Assembly (NCBI GenBank): GCA_019722365.1
Contig: JADFUC010001947.1
Coordinates: 16,386-80,385, forward strand
Length of the DNA stretch: 64,000 nucleotides
Direction: 5' to 3'
From: Lithospermum erythrorhizon
Taxonomy: Eukaryota; Streptophyta; Magnoliopsida; Boraginales; Boraginaceae
How positions within the stretch are numbered: the stretch's first letter is position 1; every line of letters begins with the position of its first letter. This document shows, piece after piece, positions 1-11,800 of this stretch. Under the pieces are notes generated by a model that did not search any database, was not told where the DNA came from, and was given only the letters and a program-made list of their open reading frames with translations. The translations under genes were made by a program, and so were the position numbers.

Positions 1-766
1 CGATAGGGGACGAGGTCAATTTGAGTACTTCATTTCATCCTGATGGATCGGCGATCAGTTAAAGATAATTCAAACATTAGGATATGTTGCGGGCATTAAC
101 ATTTGAACTTTTTGCGTGGGATGATGAATTGCCTAAAATGGAGTTTGCATATAATAATAGCTTCACGCGGTATTAGAGGATGGCACCATTTGAGGCATTA
201 TGCGGCAGAAATATAGGGCTGATTGTTGGGGCAAGTAGGGAGATAGAAAAGTCTGGTTGGAGTTGGTGGAAAGGTAAATTGGAGAGAGAATAAAATTGAT
301 ACAACAACACACGAAAGTGGCGCAAGATAGACAAAAGATGTGTATGGATTTTAACGTTTGAGAGTGGTGATAAAGTATTCTTGAGAATATCCCGTGGAAG
401 GTGTATTGAGATTCGGGAGCGAGAGGGAAGTTAGGTCCCGTATATCGATCCATTATGAGATTTTAGGCGAGTTGGTCCGGTGGCCTATCGTTTAGCGTTG
501 CCTCGGGAGTGGAGCCCAGAGTCATAATGTCTTCATGTCGTGTTTGAGGAAATATATCCCGAGGCAGATCCCATATCTTTGGGAGAGGACTTGTGCTCGA
601 AGAAACCCGGTGAAAATTCTTGATCGTAAGGACAAAGTGTGGCGAAATAAAGTTGTAAGCTTTAGTGAAGGTGTTGTGGCGGAATCAGCAGTGGAGGCTA
701 CATGGGAGCGAGAGGAGGAGGATCGAAGTCAATATCCACATCTTTTTCAAATAGAGGTTAGTTCTT
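1..766 (+). pseudogene. Ty3/gypsy pol 3' end (integrase C-terminal part), decayed
   Basis: The window opens inside a plant Ty3/gypsy polyprotein. Around 90-230 the frames give a decayed integrase core, including the stretch DDELPKMEFAYNNS followed by MAPFEALCGR, which is typical of the end of the gypsy integrase catalytic domain. From about 440 the pieces VGPVAYRLALP and, in the open frame 535-766, EEIYPEADP-like and LDRKDKVWRNKV sequence match the integrase C-terminal domain. Stops and frame changes at about 175, 455 and 520 show it is not functional. The open frame ends with a stop just after 765. The upstream RT and RNase H lie outside the window. Confidence 0.85.
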
Positions 767-2088
767 AAACTTTTTGTATTATGTGTTTATATGAATTCTG
801 CAGCCCAAGTAAGTATTGAATTGGAGCAGGGCCCGTGGGTGTTGATAAATTTCGAGACAAATTTTATTAGGTGGATAGGCGAAATAACCACGTTCGTATA
901 AGTAGTTTTTTATATGATTTTAGTTATGCGGTTGAGTGTTTTTTAGGTTAAAGTTAAAATTTTAAATCGAATAATGATAATATGGGTTGGGCGATAATAT
1001 ATTTTGAGAATAGAATTTAATTTTGACTCGTGTTCGAATTAGGTTGTTAAACCTGAGAAGAAGCAATTGTGAACTTAAGCGAGATCTAAACTCCACTTAA
1101 AGGTACCACTTTCTTAACTACTTTAACACTTATCTACTTTCAGCTATGTGAATCATTGTCTTGCTCACAAGGAAGGGCCGAACTACCCCTAAATTGTCCC
1201 TTGAAATTTTCCATTTTCTTGGCAAAATCTTGTGGAATCTAAAACCCCCGTAATCTCTAGATTCCCATCTCATGAAATGTATGAGTTTTAATCTTAGCGT
1301 CTCACTAAATTTGGAGCTATAGTTGACTATTTGATGGTTTGGCTTTTTATGTTGACTTTTTAGATCTTGACATTGTATCTTGATAGAAATGCTATCTAAG
1401 TGTAGTTTATGGGATTTAAGGTGACTTTGAGTGATTATTGGGGTTAGAAAGTGGTGTATGTTGAGGTTTGACTTTGTTGACTTTTGTTGACTTTTTCTTA
1501 AGTTAACTTTAAATTGTAGTAGGAGGTTAGAGGACTTGAATATAGTTATTTTGGGAATAGAAGTGTTGGTTTGGATATGGATTGGTAGAGATTGGGTTGA
1601 GAAGTTTGGGAAAGTTTGTATAGTAGTTAGTGTTTGAATTGGAGGTTTGTATTTAATGGTTTTAATTAGTTGGCTTGAATTGATTGTTGGATTAGAATGT
1701 GATTAAAGTATTGTTAGGGTAACAAGTGATGACCGAATATAAGGATTTATGAAGGATTAGTAAGTAGAGATGTAATTCACGATTGGAATTTAGAAGTGTA
1801 TACCCCAATCTTGGGGATAGGATGATTCTAGAGTTGTAAATTTGAATTTCGAGGCAGTATAACACTCGGGGTTTATATAGATGTTAAGAGTTTATTCTCT
1901 GAATATTATTTATAATATAATTTCTTTGAATAGGAGTTGAGCACGGACCTATACGAGGACTACTAGAGTTATCATTCTTTGCTTTTGGCTCGAGGTGAGT
2001 ACAAGTCTCGCGATGAGACCACCGTATATATTATGTTATATATTTTGCATGTGTTTTGTCATGGACTATTTTGACATGTGTATTGTGT

Positions 2089-2262
2089 GGTTATGATTCA
2101 TATTATGAAATAATTGAGATTATGATTGATATTATGTGATAATTGTGATTATGATTCATATTATGAGATAATTGGGATTATGATTCATATCATGAGATAG
2201 TGGTGATTATGATTTATATTATGAGATAGTTGTGATTATGATTCATGTTATGAGATTGTGGT
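2089..2262 (+). repeat. Minisatellite, about 29-bp unit, about six copies
   Basis: Six imperfect copies of a unit containing GATTATGATTCATATTATGA followed by GATAATTGT run head to tail. Differences between copies are mostly single bases, such as gattgat for gattcat and agtggtg for aattgtg. It lies inside the LTR-like region of gypsy 1. Confidence 0.85.
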
Positions 2263-2477
2263 GGTCATTGTGGTTATACGTGTATTATGTACTTGTGTTG
2301 TGTGTATTTAGCGTCTTTGTATTTTGATTGCTTTGTTTGTTATTTAGATGATGGTGACAGGAGTTTGGTGTGGTATGCATATTGGTGGGTAGCCAGGTGG
2401 ATTCGGGAGGTTTGGTGTGATAATAAATATGGGGGGTGTGGCCTCGGTCTGGGAGGATGTAGGTGGAAGCCTCGTCG

Positions 2478-2660
2478 TTATTTGGAGGTGGGTTCCTCGT
2501 TTTGTTTGTTATTTGTGGAGGTGGATTCTCGTTTTATTTATTATTTGTGGGAGGTGGATTCCTCATTTTTTTATTGATTGTGTAAAGTTCCTCATTTGTT
2601 TATAGGTGTGAGTGGGTTCCTCATTTATTTGGTTATTTGTGGAGGTGGATTCCTCATTTG
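2478..2660 (+). repeat. Minisatellite of GAGGTGGATTCCTCATTT units
   Basis: About five or six imperfect copies of a unit built on TTATTTGTGGAGGTGGATTC plus CTCATTT, roughly 31-40 bp each. Some copies have drifted to gtgagtgggttcctc or carry small deletions. The 96-aa open frame across this tract (2287-2577) is an effect of the repeat and not a gene. Confidence 0.8.
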
Positions 2661-3365
2661 ATGCCTTTGATGACTTTGTGTGTTGAGATTGTTACCCTTA
2701 AATGAATATGCATTGTTGATGGTTATAAGCTCACGTGTGTATAGATGTTATGTGATATCATATAAGAGGACTCAGTGTGATTTGTAGACTGATTGTGCAT
2801 TTAGCTGGATTGTGAATATACATATGTTATATATAAGCATGATTATATGTGTTTGGATAAAATACATGGTATTTATACTCATTTCGAATTTAATAGGCTG
2901 ACTCCGCTTCTCTATGGGCGGGCATTTTATGCCTAGGTCTCTAGGAAGCGTCGTTAGGGTAAATTTGAGGATGCATTATTGCGAGCTACGTGAAGATCAT
3001 AGGTGAGGCGGTGGTGGCATAGGAAGTCCTCACATCAGTCCACCCAGTGATATATTTCTGGCTTGAGTTCCATGAGCAAGTTTCAACATTGTCTAGACTG
3101 CTAAAAATTCAGAGTTGTTAGTTACCCATGGCGAGGGGGCAACATCTGAGAGCCACGTTTGCATTTAGTGCGTGCATCATTCCTTATCTGAGCACACATC
3201 TGAGTCTTGCATTTAGTATATCCGGTGTATTATTAAGGCATCGATGTGGGGGAAGTTACGGTATCTGAGGAGGATTCAAGTCAAGGTGAAGATTTGTTGA
3301 ATATGCCTTGAAAAGAGTTTGAATTCTTTGCTGCGGGGAGAAGATTGGGAGTTGGTCGGGGTTCT

Positions 3366-4034
3366 GAGCCAGGCCCCAGAGATCCCGAACAAAATCAAGA
3401 CCAAGTCAGGAGGAGCGTCGGAGGAGTCGGATATTGTGGTGGTTTAAGGCGTGTATGAAAAATTAACAAATGCAACCAAGATCGGATAAATGTATAATGG
3501 CAATTACGAAAAACATATACAATATAATTCATACATGTATGAATCTGGAGTTACTCTGATACGCGGCGGATGGTAGCTGACTTTCTTCCTCTAAATTTCC
3601 CGAGAAATCCTCGGCGCCTCAGGTAGAGTACCTCCGGTTAGTCCACACAAGAGCTGGTGAGTCACGATTGGACTTGCTAGAATCTACGAGCAATTGGAGG
3701 GGCGGGCGAGAATGGTTTTTGTATGGGGAAGGATGAAATGAAAATTCTTAGGTTTTTCATTTCATCTTGTTCATATATAGTCCCCTCTTGGTTTCGGTCG
3801 AATAGCGGCTTCGTTTGATAAATAGTTACCTCGTTTAGGCGTTAACTAACTTATTACTAATGGTAAGTAAACTATTTAAGTTACTAATAAACTCCCTCGT
3901 TAAACCGTCAATTGAAATAGAAATTTAATTGATTCGGTTTGTCAATTGTATTTTACATTATCAATGTAAAACTCGATTAATTATCTCGTTGATTTCAATC
4001 AACTCCCAATTGTAATCTAGAACATTAAAATTGA
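3366..4034 (-). repeat. Copia A left (3') LTR, first part
   Basis: This segment matches 14700-15380 in the same orientation. Shared landmarks are TGTGGTGGTTTAAG-like sequence near 3435 and 14755, GGATAAATGTATAATGGCAA near 3483, GGATGGTAGCTGACTTTCTT near 3568, GTTTCGGTCGAATAG near 3790, and TTGATAAATAGTTA near 3817. The copia element on the minus strand is framed by these two copies. The copy breaks off near 4012-4034, where the LINE starts, and resumes near 8107. The outer (left) tip is not sharply defined. Confidence 0.75.
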
Positions 4035-4149
4035 TTATATTGCTCAATTTATTACTCCCTTATGTTACGTAGGTAGTCATATTGTTGAAAAGTGGATAAA
4101 GAAGATTTATAACAAACCTGTGGTCTTGGGAGAAAATTTGTCCCGAAGA

Positions 4150-4546
4150 TGTCGGTCCCTATTGCCAATTCTTTTGATGCTTTCGCGAACATTAAGGATG
4201 ATGATGGGACGCGGAGCTAATGGCTCGCGAAACCCCGTGTGTAGTTGATGCTGAATTGGAATCGAACAATTATGGGGCTGGTAATAAGGTTACGAATGTA
4301 GTGGAATCTGATCTTGCTCAGAAAGATGTTGTGGATGTCACGGTCCAAGAAAAAGTTTTGGATATTGGGAAGGAAACAGAAATTGGATCTCAACTAATGC
4401 TGAAGGTCATTGGAGTGAATGGTTCGGAGGTTAATCAACGTGGGGAGGAGGCAGTCAATATGGAGACACAAAGGTCGAGGTTGCAGCTATTGATTTTACG
4501 AATATTAATGTGGCTTTTCATGTGGATAGTGCCCCTTCTTCCCTAG
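4150..4546 (+). pseudogene. LINE ORF1 remnant (linker part)
   Basis: An open frame from 4220 encodes 108 aa rich in Glu, Asp and Val (VVDAELESNNYGAGNK, QEKVLDIGKETEIG). The 5' start of the LINE gives the reading SPIANSFDAFANIKDDDGT from about 4155. This resembles the variable, acidic C-terminal linker of plant L1 ORF1 proteins. The RNA-binding N-terminal domain and the CCHC knuckle are missing, so the LINE is probably 5' truncated. ORF1 is expected to be an RNA-binding chaperone for the LINE transcript. The assignment rests mostly on position before the endonuclease. Confidence 0.5.
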
Positions 4547-4663
4547 AAAGTCCGGAAAGGTTGGATATTACTTGCTCTGAAAGTGTTGCGCTGGAGGAGA
4601 ATTTGGCTCTTAACAAGGATATGCCTACGCAACTTATCGATAAGTCCCTTGATCCTTTTTATA

Positions 4664-5340
4664 ATGTCGAATAAAATCTTATGCTGGAACCTGAGGGGGA
4701 TTAGTAACGATCAATCTTGTAGGAGAATCAAGAATCTCAAAAGAACCCATAAGTTTGATTTTTTAGCTATTCAAGAACATAAAATTAATAGTGCCAATAT
4801 TGATAGCTATCGTAAAAAGTTTAATTTTGATCATTGTTTTTATAGTATATCTGGTCATATTTGATTGTTTTGGAATTCTGTGTTTGAGGTGACCATTTTG
4901 CAGAACCATAGAAACATGTGCATTTGAAAGTTGTTCATCATCTTACTTTGAAGACTTCCTTCCTTACTGTGGTTTATGCGGCTTGTAATGTTGCTGAGGG
5001 TAGAAATCTTTGGGCGGATATTCTGAGTTATTCTCAAAGTTCCACCTGCTGGATTGTGATGGGGGATTTCAATGAGCTTGTTAGTGGAGGCAGAGAGGGT
5101 GGTGAAATTGCGCCCGGCCTTGTGTCATGGTTGATTTTAATCAATGTCTTTTTTATTGTAATCTTTTGGATGCCAGTTTTGTTGGGTCTAAATACACGTG
5201 GACTAATGGTACTGTGTCTCGGAGGTTGGACCGGGTTATTTCTAATCTGTCTTGTCTTGATCGATTACGCATTGAATATTGACATCTGGCTAAAAGCTGG
5301 CTGGATCATTGCCCCCGCCGATCGTTTCGGATGACGAGGG
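4664..5340 (+). pseudogene. LINE ORF2 endonuclease domain, broken
   Basis: ORF2 starts at the ATG at 4664. The first residues, KILCWNLRGISND, carry the conserved CWNxRG start of plant LINE apurinic-type endonucleases. FLAIQEHKI follows at about 4763-4790, with the catalytic Glu of the QExK motif. Further on, WIVMGDFNEL (about 5051-5080) gives the GDFN motif that holds the catalytic Asp. In-frame stops, for example at 4861 and 4925, and frame changes break the domain. In an active LINE this enzyme would nick the target DNA. Confidence 0.85.
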
Positions 5341-5399
5341 TGCACCTACTAGAGTCTTTTCGTTTTCAAAATATGGCAAAAGTGATAGATGTTGTGGGG

Positions 5400-7265
5400 A
5401 AGTCTTGAGTGGATCACGTGTATGGAGACCCGTTTTTTTTCTGACCAAATTACAAACACTGAGTGTTGTCTCAAAAACCGAAATCAGGTGTTTGGTAATG
5501 TGTTCACTATGGTAGAAAGTACGGAAGAGAAGGTGTTGGTTTGTGAGGGTATTTTCGAAACCGGGCTTAGCGGTGAGCCGTGAAACTTAGGCAAAGCTGG
5601 GCGACCATTTCTTGTTTGGCGATGGAGGATTGTGGAAACAAAGAGTAGCATTCGTTGGGTTCAAGAGGGTGACAAGTCTACTTCTTTCTACCACTCCTGG
5701 TTTAAACAACGAAGACGCAAAAAAGCTATTGCAGGCACTCTTATTGATGGTGATTGGGTCACTGATAAAGCGTTAGTTGTTGATTCGGTGGTTAGACATT
5801 TTCAGTCGGCTTTTCAGAATCACACTGCGGCTCCAGTTGAGAGGGATCTTATTGATTGTATTCCGTCCATTATCACGGCGGAGGATAATGATTATTTGAT
5901 TGCTTTGCCCATGATGGAGGAGCTTAAACGGTGATTTTCTCGATGGACAAGAACAGTGCTGCTGGTCCTGATGGTTTTAATGGTGTCTTCTTCCAAACTT
6001 TTTGGGATTTGATCTCGAAGGATGTCTATAGGGATGTTTGCTACTTCTTTTCTGGTGCTGAGTTGCCTCGGGGATTAACTTCTACAGTTATATCTTTGAT
6101 TCCTAAGTGTGAAGGGCCAAAACCTGGAGTAATTTTCGGCCCATTAGCTTATGTAACTTCGCTAATAAGATTATAACCAAGTTGCTGAATTCCAGACTCT
6201 CCACTCCTCTCCCTAAGATTATTTCGGAGTACCCTGGCTGGGTTCGTCGAGGCGAGCTCGTGAGATAATATTCTTTTGGCTCAGGGGTTGGTCCATCACA
6301 TTGACAAAGGTAAAGTTGGGGGTAATGTCCTTCTGAAGCTTGATATGACCAAGGCGTTCGATATGTTATCTTGGGACTTCCTTCGCTTAGTCCTTCGAAA
6401 ATTCGGGTTTGCGGATGTTTGGATTGACAGGATCATGTCATGTGTGGGTAATTCGTGGTTGCTTGGTTATCTTTGAATGGAGAGTTGGCTGATCTTTAAG
6501 TCCACGAGGGTTCGCCGGGGGTGACGGCTCCTTCTTTATTTATTATTTACAGTATCGTCTCGGGGGGCTTGCGAAGCTCTGGTACATAATCCTAAAATTG
6601 TCTATAACTCTAGTTCCTGATATCCGGTTCCGTGTTTACGACGCTGCGGATGGCTGCTTTCGATAAGGTCATGGGGTTCCTGGATGGAATTATCAATGCA
6701 TTTTCGGGCTTGGTGATGCGGATAGAAAGTTAATTGCATTGTTTGATCAGCTCCTCTCTCGACTCGAGCCAATATGGTGTTGAAGCTGACGAGTTTAAGA
6801 AATCTCTACACTTTTATCCTTTAGGTATTCCGATTTTCATGGAGTACTTGATGTTTCTTGTTTGATTCTCTTCTCGATAGAATTGAATCTTTTGTGCCAT
6901 TGACAACATAATGATCTCTTTCAGCATGGTCAGTCCTCTCATTGAGTGCGGTTCTTTCTACCTTCCCCTTCTATTTTTAACAAGCAATGAAGATGCCTTC
7001 CACGGTTCAGGATAAAGATAAAATTATGTTGAACAAATTCCTTTGGGGTGACGTCACTTGGTGTCGTTGGGGGCAGATGTGTCGCTCCTTTGAAGAAGGG
7101 GGGCTGAATTTTCGTTCTTTGGAGGACATCTCGGATGCTTGCATGTTTAAGTCGTGGTTCAGGTTGCGGGCTAGGAACACCTTGTGGAGCAAATATATGT
7201 TGGAAAAATATTGTAGAAATGCTCACCCGGCCTTGGCCTTGAGTCCATCCTTTTCTCGTATTTGA
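5400..7265 (+). pseudogene. LINE ORF2 reverse transcriptase and zinc-finger region, broken
   Basis: The RT domain is spread over several frames. 5632-5934 gives SIRWVQEGDKSTSFYHSWF, the usual start of plant LINE RT. 5931-6176 gives MDKNSAAGPDGFNGVFFQ, and LIPK follows near 6100. 6276-6476 gives LKLDMTKAFDMLSWDFL, the metal-binding Asp box. The YADD box near 6620-6660 is scrambled. 6987-7265 gives NKFLWGD, WGQMCRSFEEGGLNFRSLED, and a W-rich end matching the RVT zinc-finger-like region. Many stops make it inactive. Confidence 0.9.
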
Positions 7266-7329
7266 AAACGTTTAGTGGCTATTCGGAAACGGTCATGGAA
7301 ACACTTGTTGGCGGCTTGTCATGGACTTA

Positions 7330-7812
7330 TGCAGTGAAGTTGGTGTGGGTTAAGCCTCCGAGGGGTATCCTTAAACTTAATATTGATGGTGTTTTTAAGG
7401 ATGATTGGGGGCATCGTTCGTGATGCTCAAGGGAGTATTGTTATGGTTGTGGGCTTACGTTTGCTGCTATTACGCTTTGGATGCCGAGCTTCTCATTGTA
7501 TCATATTTGGGTGGTGTTACAGAGGTTTAAATGGATCTGGGGTGGAGGCCGGTCTTTGCTTAACTTTTACCCATGGTGCAAGGTAAGAAAACTCATTAGC
7601 TTCGATATAATATGGTAGTCCAGGTTATTTCTTTTTTGAAGGATAGCAGGTCGGAGCTGATTCATGTGTGGCGTGAACAAAACCAGGCGGCTGATTGGGT
7701 GGCTAAAGCTGCACTTGCGGAACATGAGCCTCGCAGCGACGGTGAGGTGAATGGAAGGCTTAGGACGTTGTGCAATCTAGAGAGCCGGGATGTCCCCTAT
7801 CTCCGTGGTTGA
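7330..7812 (+). pseudogene. LINE C-terminal RNase H domain, broken
   Basis: VKPPRGILKLNIDGVF at about 7350-7397 is the classic start of the plant LINE RNase H, including the first catalytic Asp. The frame 7612-7812 gives the C-terminal end, ELIHVWREQNQAADWVAKAA, which holds the last conserved (N/Q)xxAD box. Between them the frame is lost. An RNase H fused to ORF2 marks one branch of plant L1 elements. Confidence 0.85.
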
Positions 7813-8106
7813 TAGCAGGTTTGCTGGTTCAAGATGATTTCCTTGCAGGTCGAAGTCTTAAAGGTCACCCGCGTGTGGGTGTTATTATTTTTTGTTATTG
7901 TATTACTTTTTTTGGATTGTTTATTTATTTGTTTATTTACTTTTGGCTTATGTCTGTGGCGATTGAGCCCCGTCCTACTTTTAGGTACTATTTAAAGTTT
8001 TTATTTTAGCTTTGTAGGTTTTAGCAAAATGATATTGACATTTATTTTTATTTTAATTAACACGAAAGCCCCAGGCGAGGGTTTAACCTAAAAAAATAAT
8101 AATAAT

Positions 8107-8365
8107 AATTTAACAATCTCGATTTAATTCCATACATGGAATATAACTCAATGTCATTGTATGTGTGTGACCTTCTAGGCTCAGATAATATTATATAATA
8201 ATATAATTGACCATTATGATTATTATATCGGTTATGCATGGGATCTAGCAATCTGGCATAACCCATGATATTATCGTGAGTTCCATTTTAGTAATTTACA
8301 ATTACTATTTATTGAACACTTAGTTTGAGTAATCTCATTTAACTATTTACAATTACTATTTACTA
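8107..8365 (-). repeat. Copia A left (3') LTR, second part
   Basis: The LTR resumes after the LINE tail with TTTAACAATCTCGATTTAAT, identical to 15378-15397, and tracks 15378-15605 closely, including GGTTATGCATG and TTGAACACTTAGTTTGAGTA. It loses the match near 8365. About 90 bp of the LTR tip present at 15600-15688 is missing here, so this LTR is truncated at its transcription-start-side tip. Confidence 0.8.
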
Positions 8366-8930
8366 ACAATTTTAAGCAAACATCATAGGACACAGATATA
8401 CATATCTTCTATGATTTTGCAGCGGTTAATCCAGCTCATCAGTTATGCAAACCGATAGCCCATAAGATTGATCGAAATACAGTAAATTCTGATCCAAGAA
8501 TTGATAAATGATCGCGGTCATCAAATGCTTATTAAGCCCCAACTGTCGACATCGACCAAGGTGAATGGCTACCTTATATTTCTAGACTTGAGAGGTTCTC
8601 TTGTCAACAGTTCCAGGTTGTCCTCTAGAAATTATATGGCCTTGAGATTTCATTTTCACTCGACGAGGAAACAACAGGTTATATGTAAATTAAGACATAT
8701 AAATACATAGACATAGTGAACAAACAAATTGATATATAAGAAGCTGTAATATTCAATTACTGTTCACATAACAAGACAGATATACTAACTCCCAGCTGAA
8801 CTGCTATGCTTCGACCTTTATGCAACACGATATTCATTGCATGTTCATTCTTTTGCTGAGGCATTGGTTTTGAAGTAAAAGTAGGCTAGATTAGCTATGT
8901 TTTTGGAACTACTCAGACAACTTTGCTCCA
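8366..8930 (-). other. Copia A non-coding tract between pol and 3' LTR
   Basis: No coding signal is seen. The first 220 bp have two relatives in the window. One is 28350-28575 in the same orientation (shared word TCTTCTATGATTTTGCAGCG). The other is copia B on the opposite strand near 61385-61430 (shared AGAAGATATGTATATC and GTGTCCTA). In copia B this block also lies between pol and the 3' LTR, which fixes its identity here. Confidence 0.65.
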
Positions 8931-11800
8931 CCGTATAGTCGAGTTTAGGCGCATTGGTGTACCCATCTATACCCAACTATTAAAACCTACCATTGTGCAG
9001 AATCGTCTTAAGTTAACTTTTTTAGATCTTCTGAATGCCGCCATCTGATCGGCGGAACTATACAGATTAGCTTGGTATTGCTAGTAGTAATTAGTACATC
9101 TGACGCATCCGTCGTGTGCTAGATGGTGTACACGATGGACCCTCGACCCTTTGACACCGCGTAAGTCCTTCATCTTGTCCATCGCGGCATTCGCTGGGTG
9201 GGATTGCGACTTCACTAAGTTGAACTCCGTGTCTCGTAGGGAGATCTTTTCCTTGGAATCATTAATTTTGGAACCTTTGCTTTCACAACCGTGATATAAG
9301 TGTTCCGACAAAGTTCAATAAGCTGAGGTAATGATCTCGATGAATTTAGATTCCGAGAATGTATTTTGCTTCACTTGAGTCCTTTCACTAAGGCTTTGAC
9401 TAGGCTGATACTTGACTAAGTTCGGTAATTCTACTTTAGCTGATGATTAAATGATTAGTATGTCATCGACATATAGGACTATGAATGTCATATGTATAAC
9501 CGCTCACCTACTTTTTTTATATAAGATTTAGATCTTTGATGAATCAAAAATCTTCGATAGCCTTATCAAGATGAAGGTTCCCTTCTGAGATCTTTGCTTA
9601 AGACCATGAATGGACCTCATAGACACCAAAGCCTTTCTTAGGTCACTCTTGGGACATGAAAGCCTAGAGATTGTACCAAATACCTCTTCTCTCTAGGTTT
9701 CGTTTAGGAAAAGCAGTCTTTGTCCATTTGCATCATTTCATAGTCATGGAGATGCATGATAGCTAAGATTTATACGAATGAATTTCAGCCGCGATCAGCG
9801 GTGATCTAGTTTTAAAGTATAGTTCGTATCATGAACTTCTTGAAACAACTTCTCCTTGAGTCTAGCTTTGAAATATGGGCGTTTCTTCTTTGTTATGTTT
9901 CTTCTTAAATACTATCTCTGACTTGGTAGGGCCAGACCTCATTGGGTAAAATCTAACAAGGACCAGGCTTATTTTGGTACATCGAATTCATCTCGGACTT
10001 CATGCCTATCAGCCATTTATCAGCATCTTTGCTACTTATTGCCTCCTCGTAAGAGGGGCAGGAAGCATCACTTTCAATCATGAAAGCCACACGTACCCGG
10101 CGGTGCAGTTTCTGACAACCTCTATTGGATCTTGAGGTCGGGTACCAAATCCCTTGACTTTACGTGGATCAAATTGGTTAACTAACGCGGAAGGATTACA
10201 ATTCTTAATGGTGTGTCGGAGTCGTATTGATGATAAGCCGTCATCTTGATTTTCCTCAGAGATGAACACTTATCCCAGTCATACGGACGGATATTCCTTT
10301 ACAAGAAATATTCACGATCTTGTAACGAGGTATTTTAATCTCGTTCTTGGTGAAGTAGTAACCAACGGTTTCCTTGGGATACGATTAAATGGCATTTATC
10401 ATGTTGGGCCTTTAGTCTATCTTTTGTCAGCTTCTTGAAAAAACCCAGCAGGGGAGACTTTGAGCCACGATTCATGGGGAGTTTTCTTTGCTGATTTAGT
10501 TGGACATTTATTTAATGTGAGTGCTGCACTTTGTAGTGCATATCCCCAGAAACTAACTGGCAGATCAGATAGACTCATCATAGATCGAACCATGTCAAGC
10601 AAGGTTCGATTACTCCCTTTCAGTCTGCCGTTGTACTTTGTGGCGTTCTGCGGAGTGACTTGTGAAACAATGCATACTCTACAAGATGATCATTGAACTT
10701 CATCCACTCCCGAGTATTCTCATATATCGGTGAAGAATCTTTATAGTCTTGTTCAATTGATTTTGTACTTCATTTTAATTCCTTGAATTTCTCAAAGGAT
10801 TCATGTTTGTGTTTCATCAGATACACATACCCATATCTACTGTAATCATGAGATTAGCGTATTAAAATGCTTGTAATGACCTCTTGCAGATGTGTTCATT
10901 GGTCCACATACGTCGGTGTATGATCCCCAATAAATCCTTGCCCCTTTCATTGTATCCGGGTGAAGAGGCGATTTGATCATTTTGCCCGGTAGGCACGATT
11001 CACATTTATCGTTTGATTCATAATGAAACGCTTCAAGTATTCCACGGAGTGGACTTCTTGATCACAGTTCTACCGTTTATATGACCTAATCTGCAATACC
11101 ATGAGTATGTAGGATTTAATTAAGATTAGACTTATTCCTTTTAAGATTAACGTTATATTTAACAAACAAATGTGTCTAAAACATATAGACCATTTTGGAG
11201 AGATACATTACCATATATTATACCATTCTTGGAGATCCTAAATGCATTGGGATCAATTGAAAATGAAAAACCTTCATTGTTCAAAGTCGAAAAGGAAATA
11301 ATATTCCTGCTAATAGCAGGTAGATAGTAAACATTGTTCAAATTTAAAACTAGGCCCGTAGGCAAATTCAAACTAATGGATCATCTTGCTAGAAATGACA
11401 TGCCCATTCCTACCGTGATCCATTTCTCCTCTTCGAGTCTTCTACTTTACTGCGGTTCTGCATTCGACAAATGTGAGGAGAACAGCTTGATGTCAAGCAC
11501 CGTGAAGTAGAATTAGAAGTTGTACAAACTTGATAACATAAATACCATTAGGTTTGGTGATTATTAAACCATTTTCTATCTTAGATTTAGTTTCCTCTGG
11601 GCCACTTTCCCGGTGACCCCCAGTTTGCAATAGTAGCGGATATCATCTGTAGAGATACGCTTTCGCTTTCTTCGTCTTGCGGCAGCTTCTTGCTAGAAGC
11701 AGCGTCCAGCAGTAAAGCCTTTTGTTCATACGAATTCATTAGGCACGTGATAATTTGTTTATGTATGCTCGGCGAGGGCTTGATCGACCTTGTATCTTCT
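8931..11800 (-). pseudogene. Copia A pol remnant: protease, integrase, RT, RNase H
   Basis: Read on the minus strand from right to left. About 11371-11159 gives LPTGLVLNLNNVYYLP and SKNGIIYGNVSLQNGLYVLD, the region between protease and integrase. About 11050-10900 gives NDKCESCLPGKMIKSPL, the zinc-binding start of integrase (gag_pre-integrase region), then GHYKHFNTLIS. 10602-10417 gives MVRSMMSLSDLPVSFWGYAL, a conserved integrase stretch. About 10080-9480 gives EEAISSKDADKWLIGMKSEM, LHDYEMMQMD and other RT pieces. 9311-9081 is the RT-RNase H connection. Every domain has stops or frame shifts. The order (integrase before RT) is that of Ty1/copia. Confidence 0.85.

Larger units (their letters stand above)
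960..3365 (+). repeat. LTR-like region following gypsy pol
   Basis: This non-coding tract follows the gypsy pol end and carries two minisatellites. It shares short landmarks with the LTRs of the complete gypsy element further right: a run of TTGACTTT words near 1465-1495, a TCTATGGGCGGGCATTTT-like word near 2910-2930, and a late G-rich part. By position it should hold the 3' LTR of the element that starts the window. I could not fix either LTR end, so the limits are nominal. The right limit is where the left LTR of copia A begins. No gene is seen. Confidence 0.5.
4035..8106 (+). mobile_element. L1-type LINE with RNase H, inserted in the copia A LTR
   Basis: A + strand non-LTR retrotransposon of about 4.1 kb. 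In order it holds an ORF1 remnant, an endonuclease start, a reverse transcriptase, a reverse-transcriptase zinc-finger region, and an RNase H. It ends in an A-rich tail of TAA repeats at about 8088-8106. The LTR sequence interrupted near 4012-4034 resumes directly after the tail. The LTR words on both sides (AATCTAG..TTAAAATT on the left, AATCTCG..TTTAATT on the right) may be the degraded target duplication of about 20-25 bp. The ends are therefore good to about 25 bp. Confidence 0.85.

Noticed and set aside
2089..2660. Regular repeats considered as a CRISPR-like array
   Set aside because: The units are contiguous without unique spacers and lie in plant LTR-like DNA; they are minisatellites.
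4855..5037. 60-aa minus-strand frame
   Set aside because: Antisense shadow of the LINE endonuclease.
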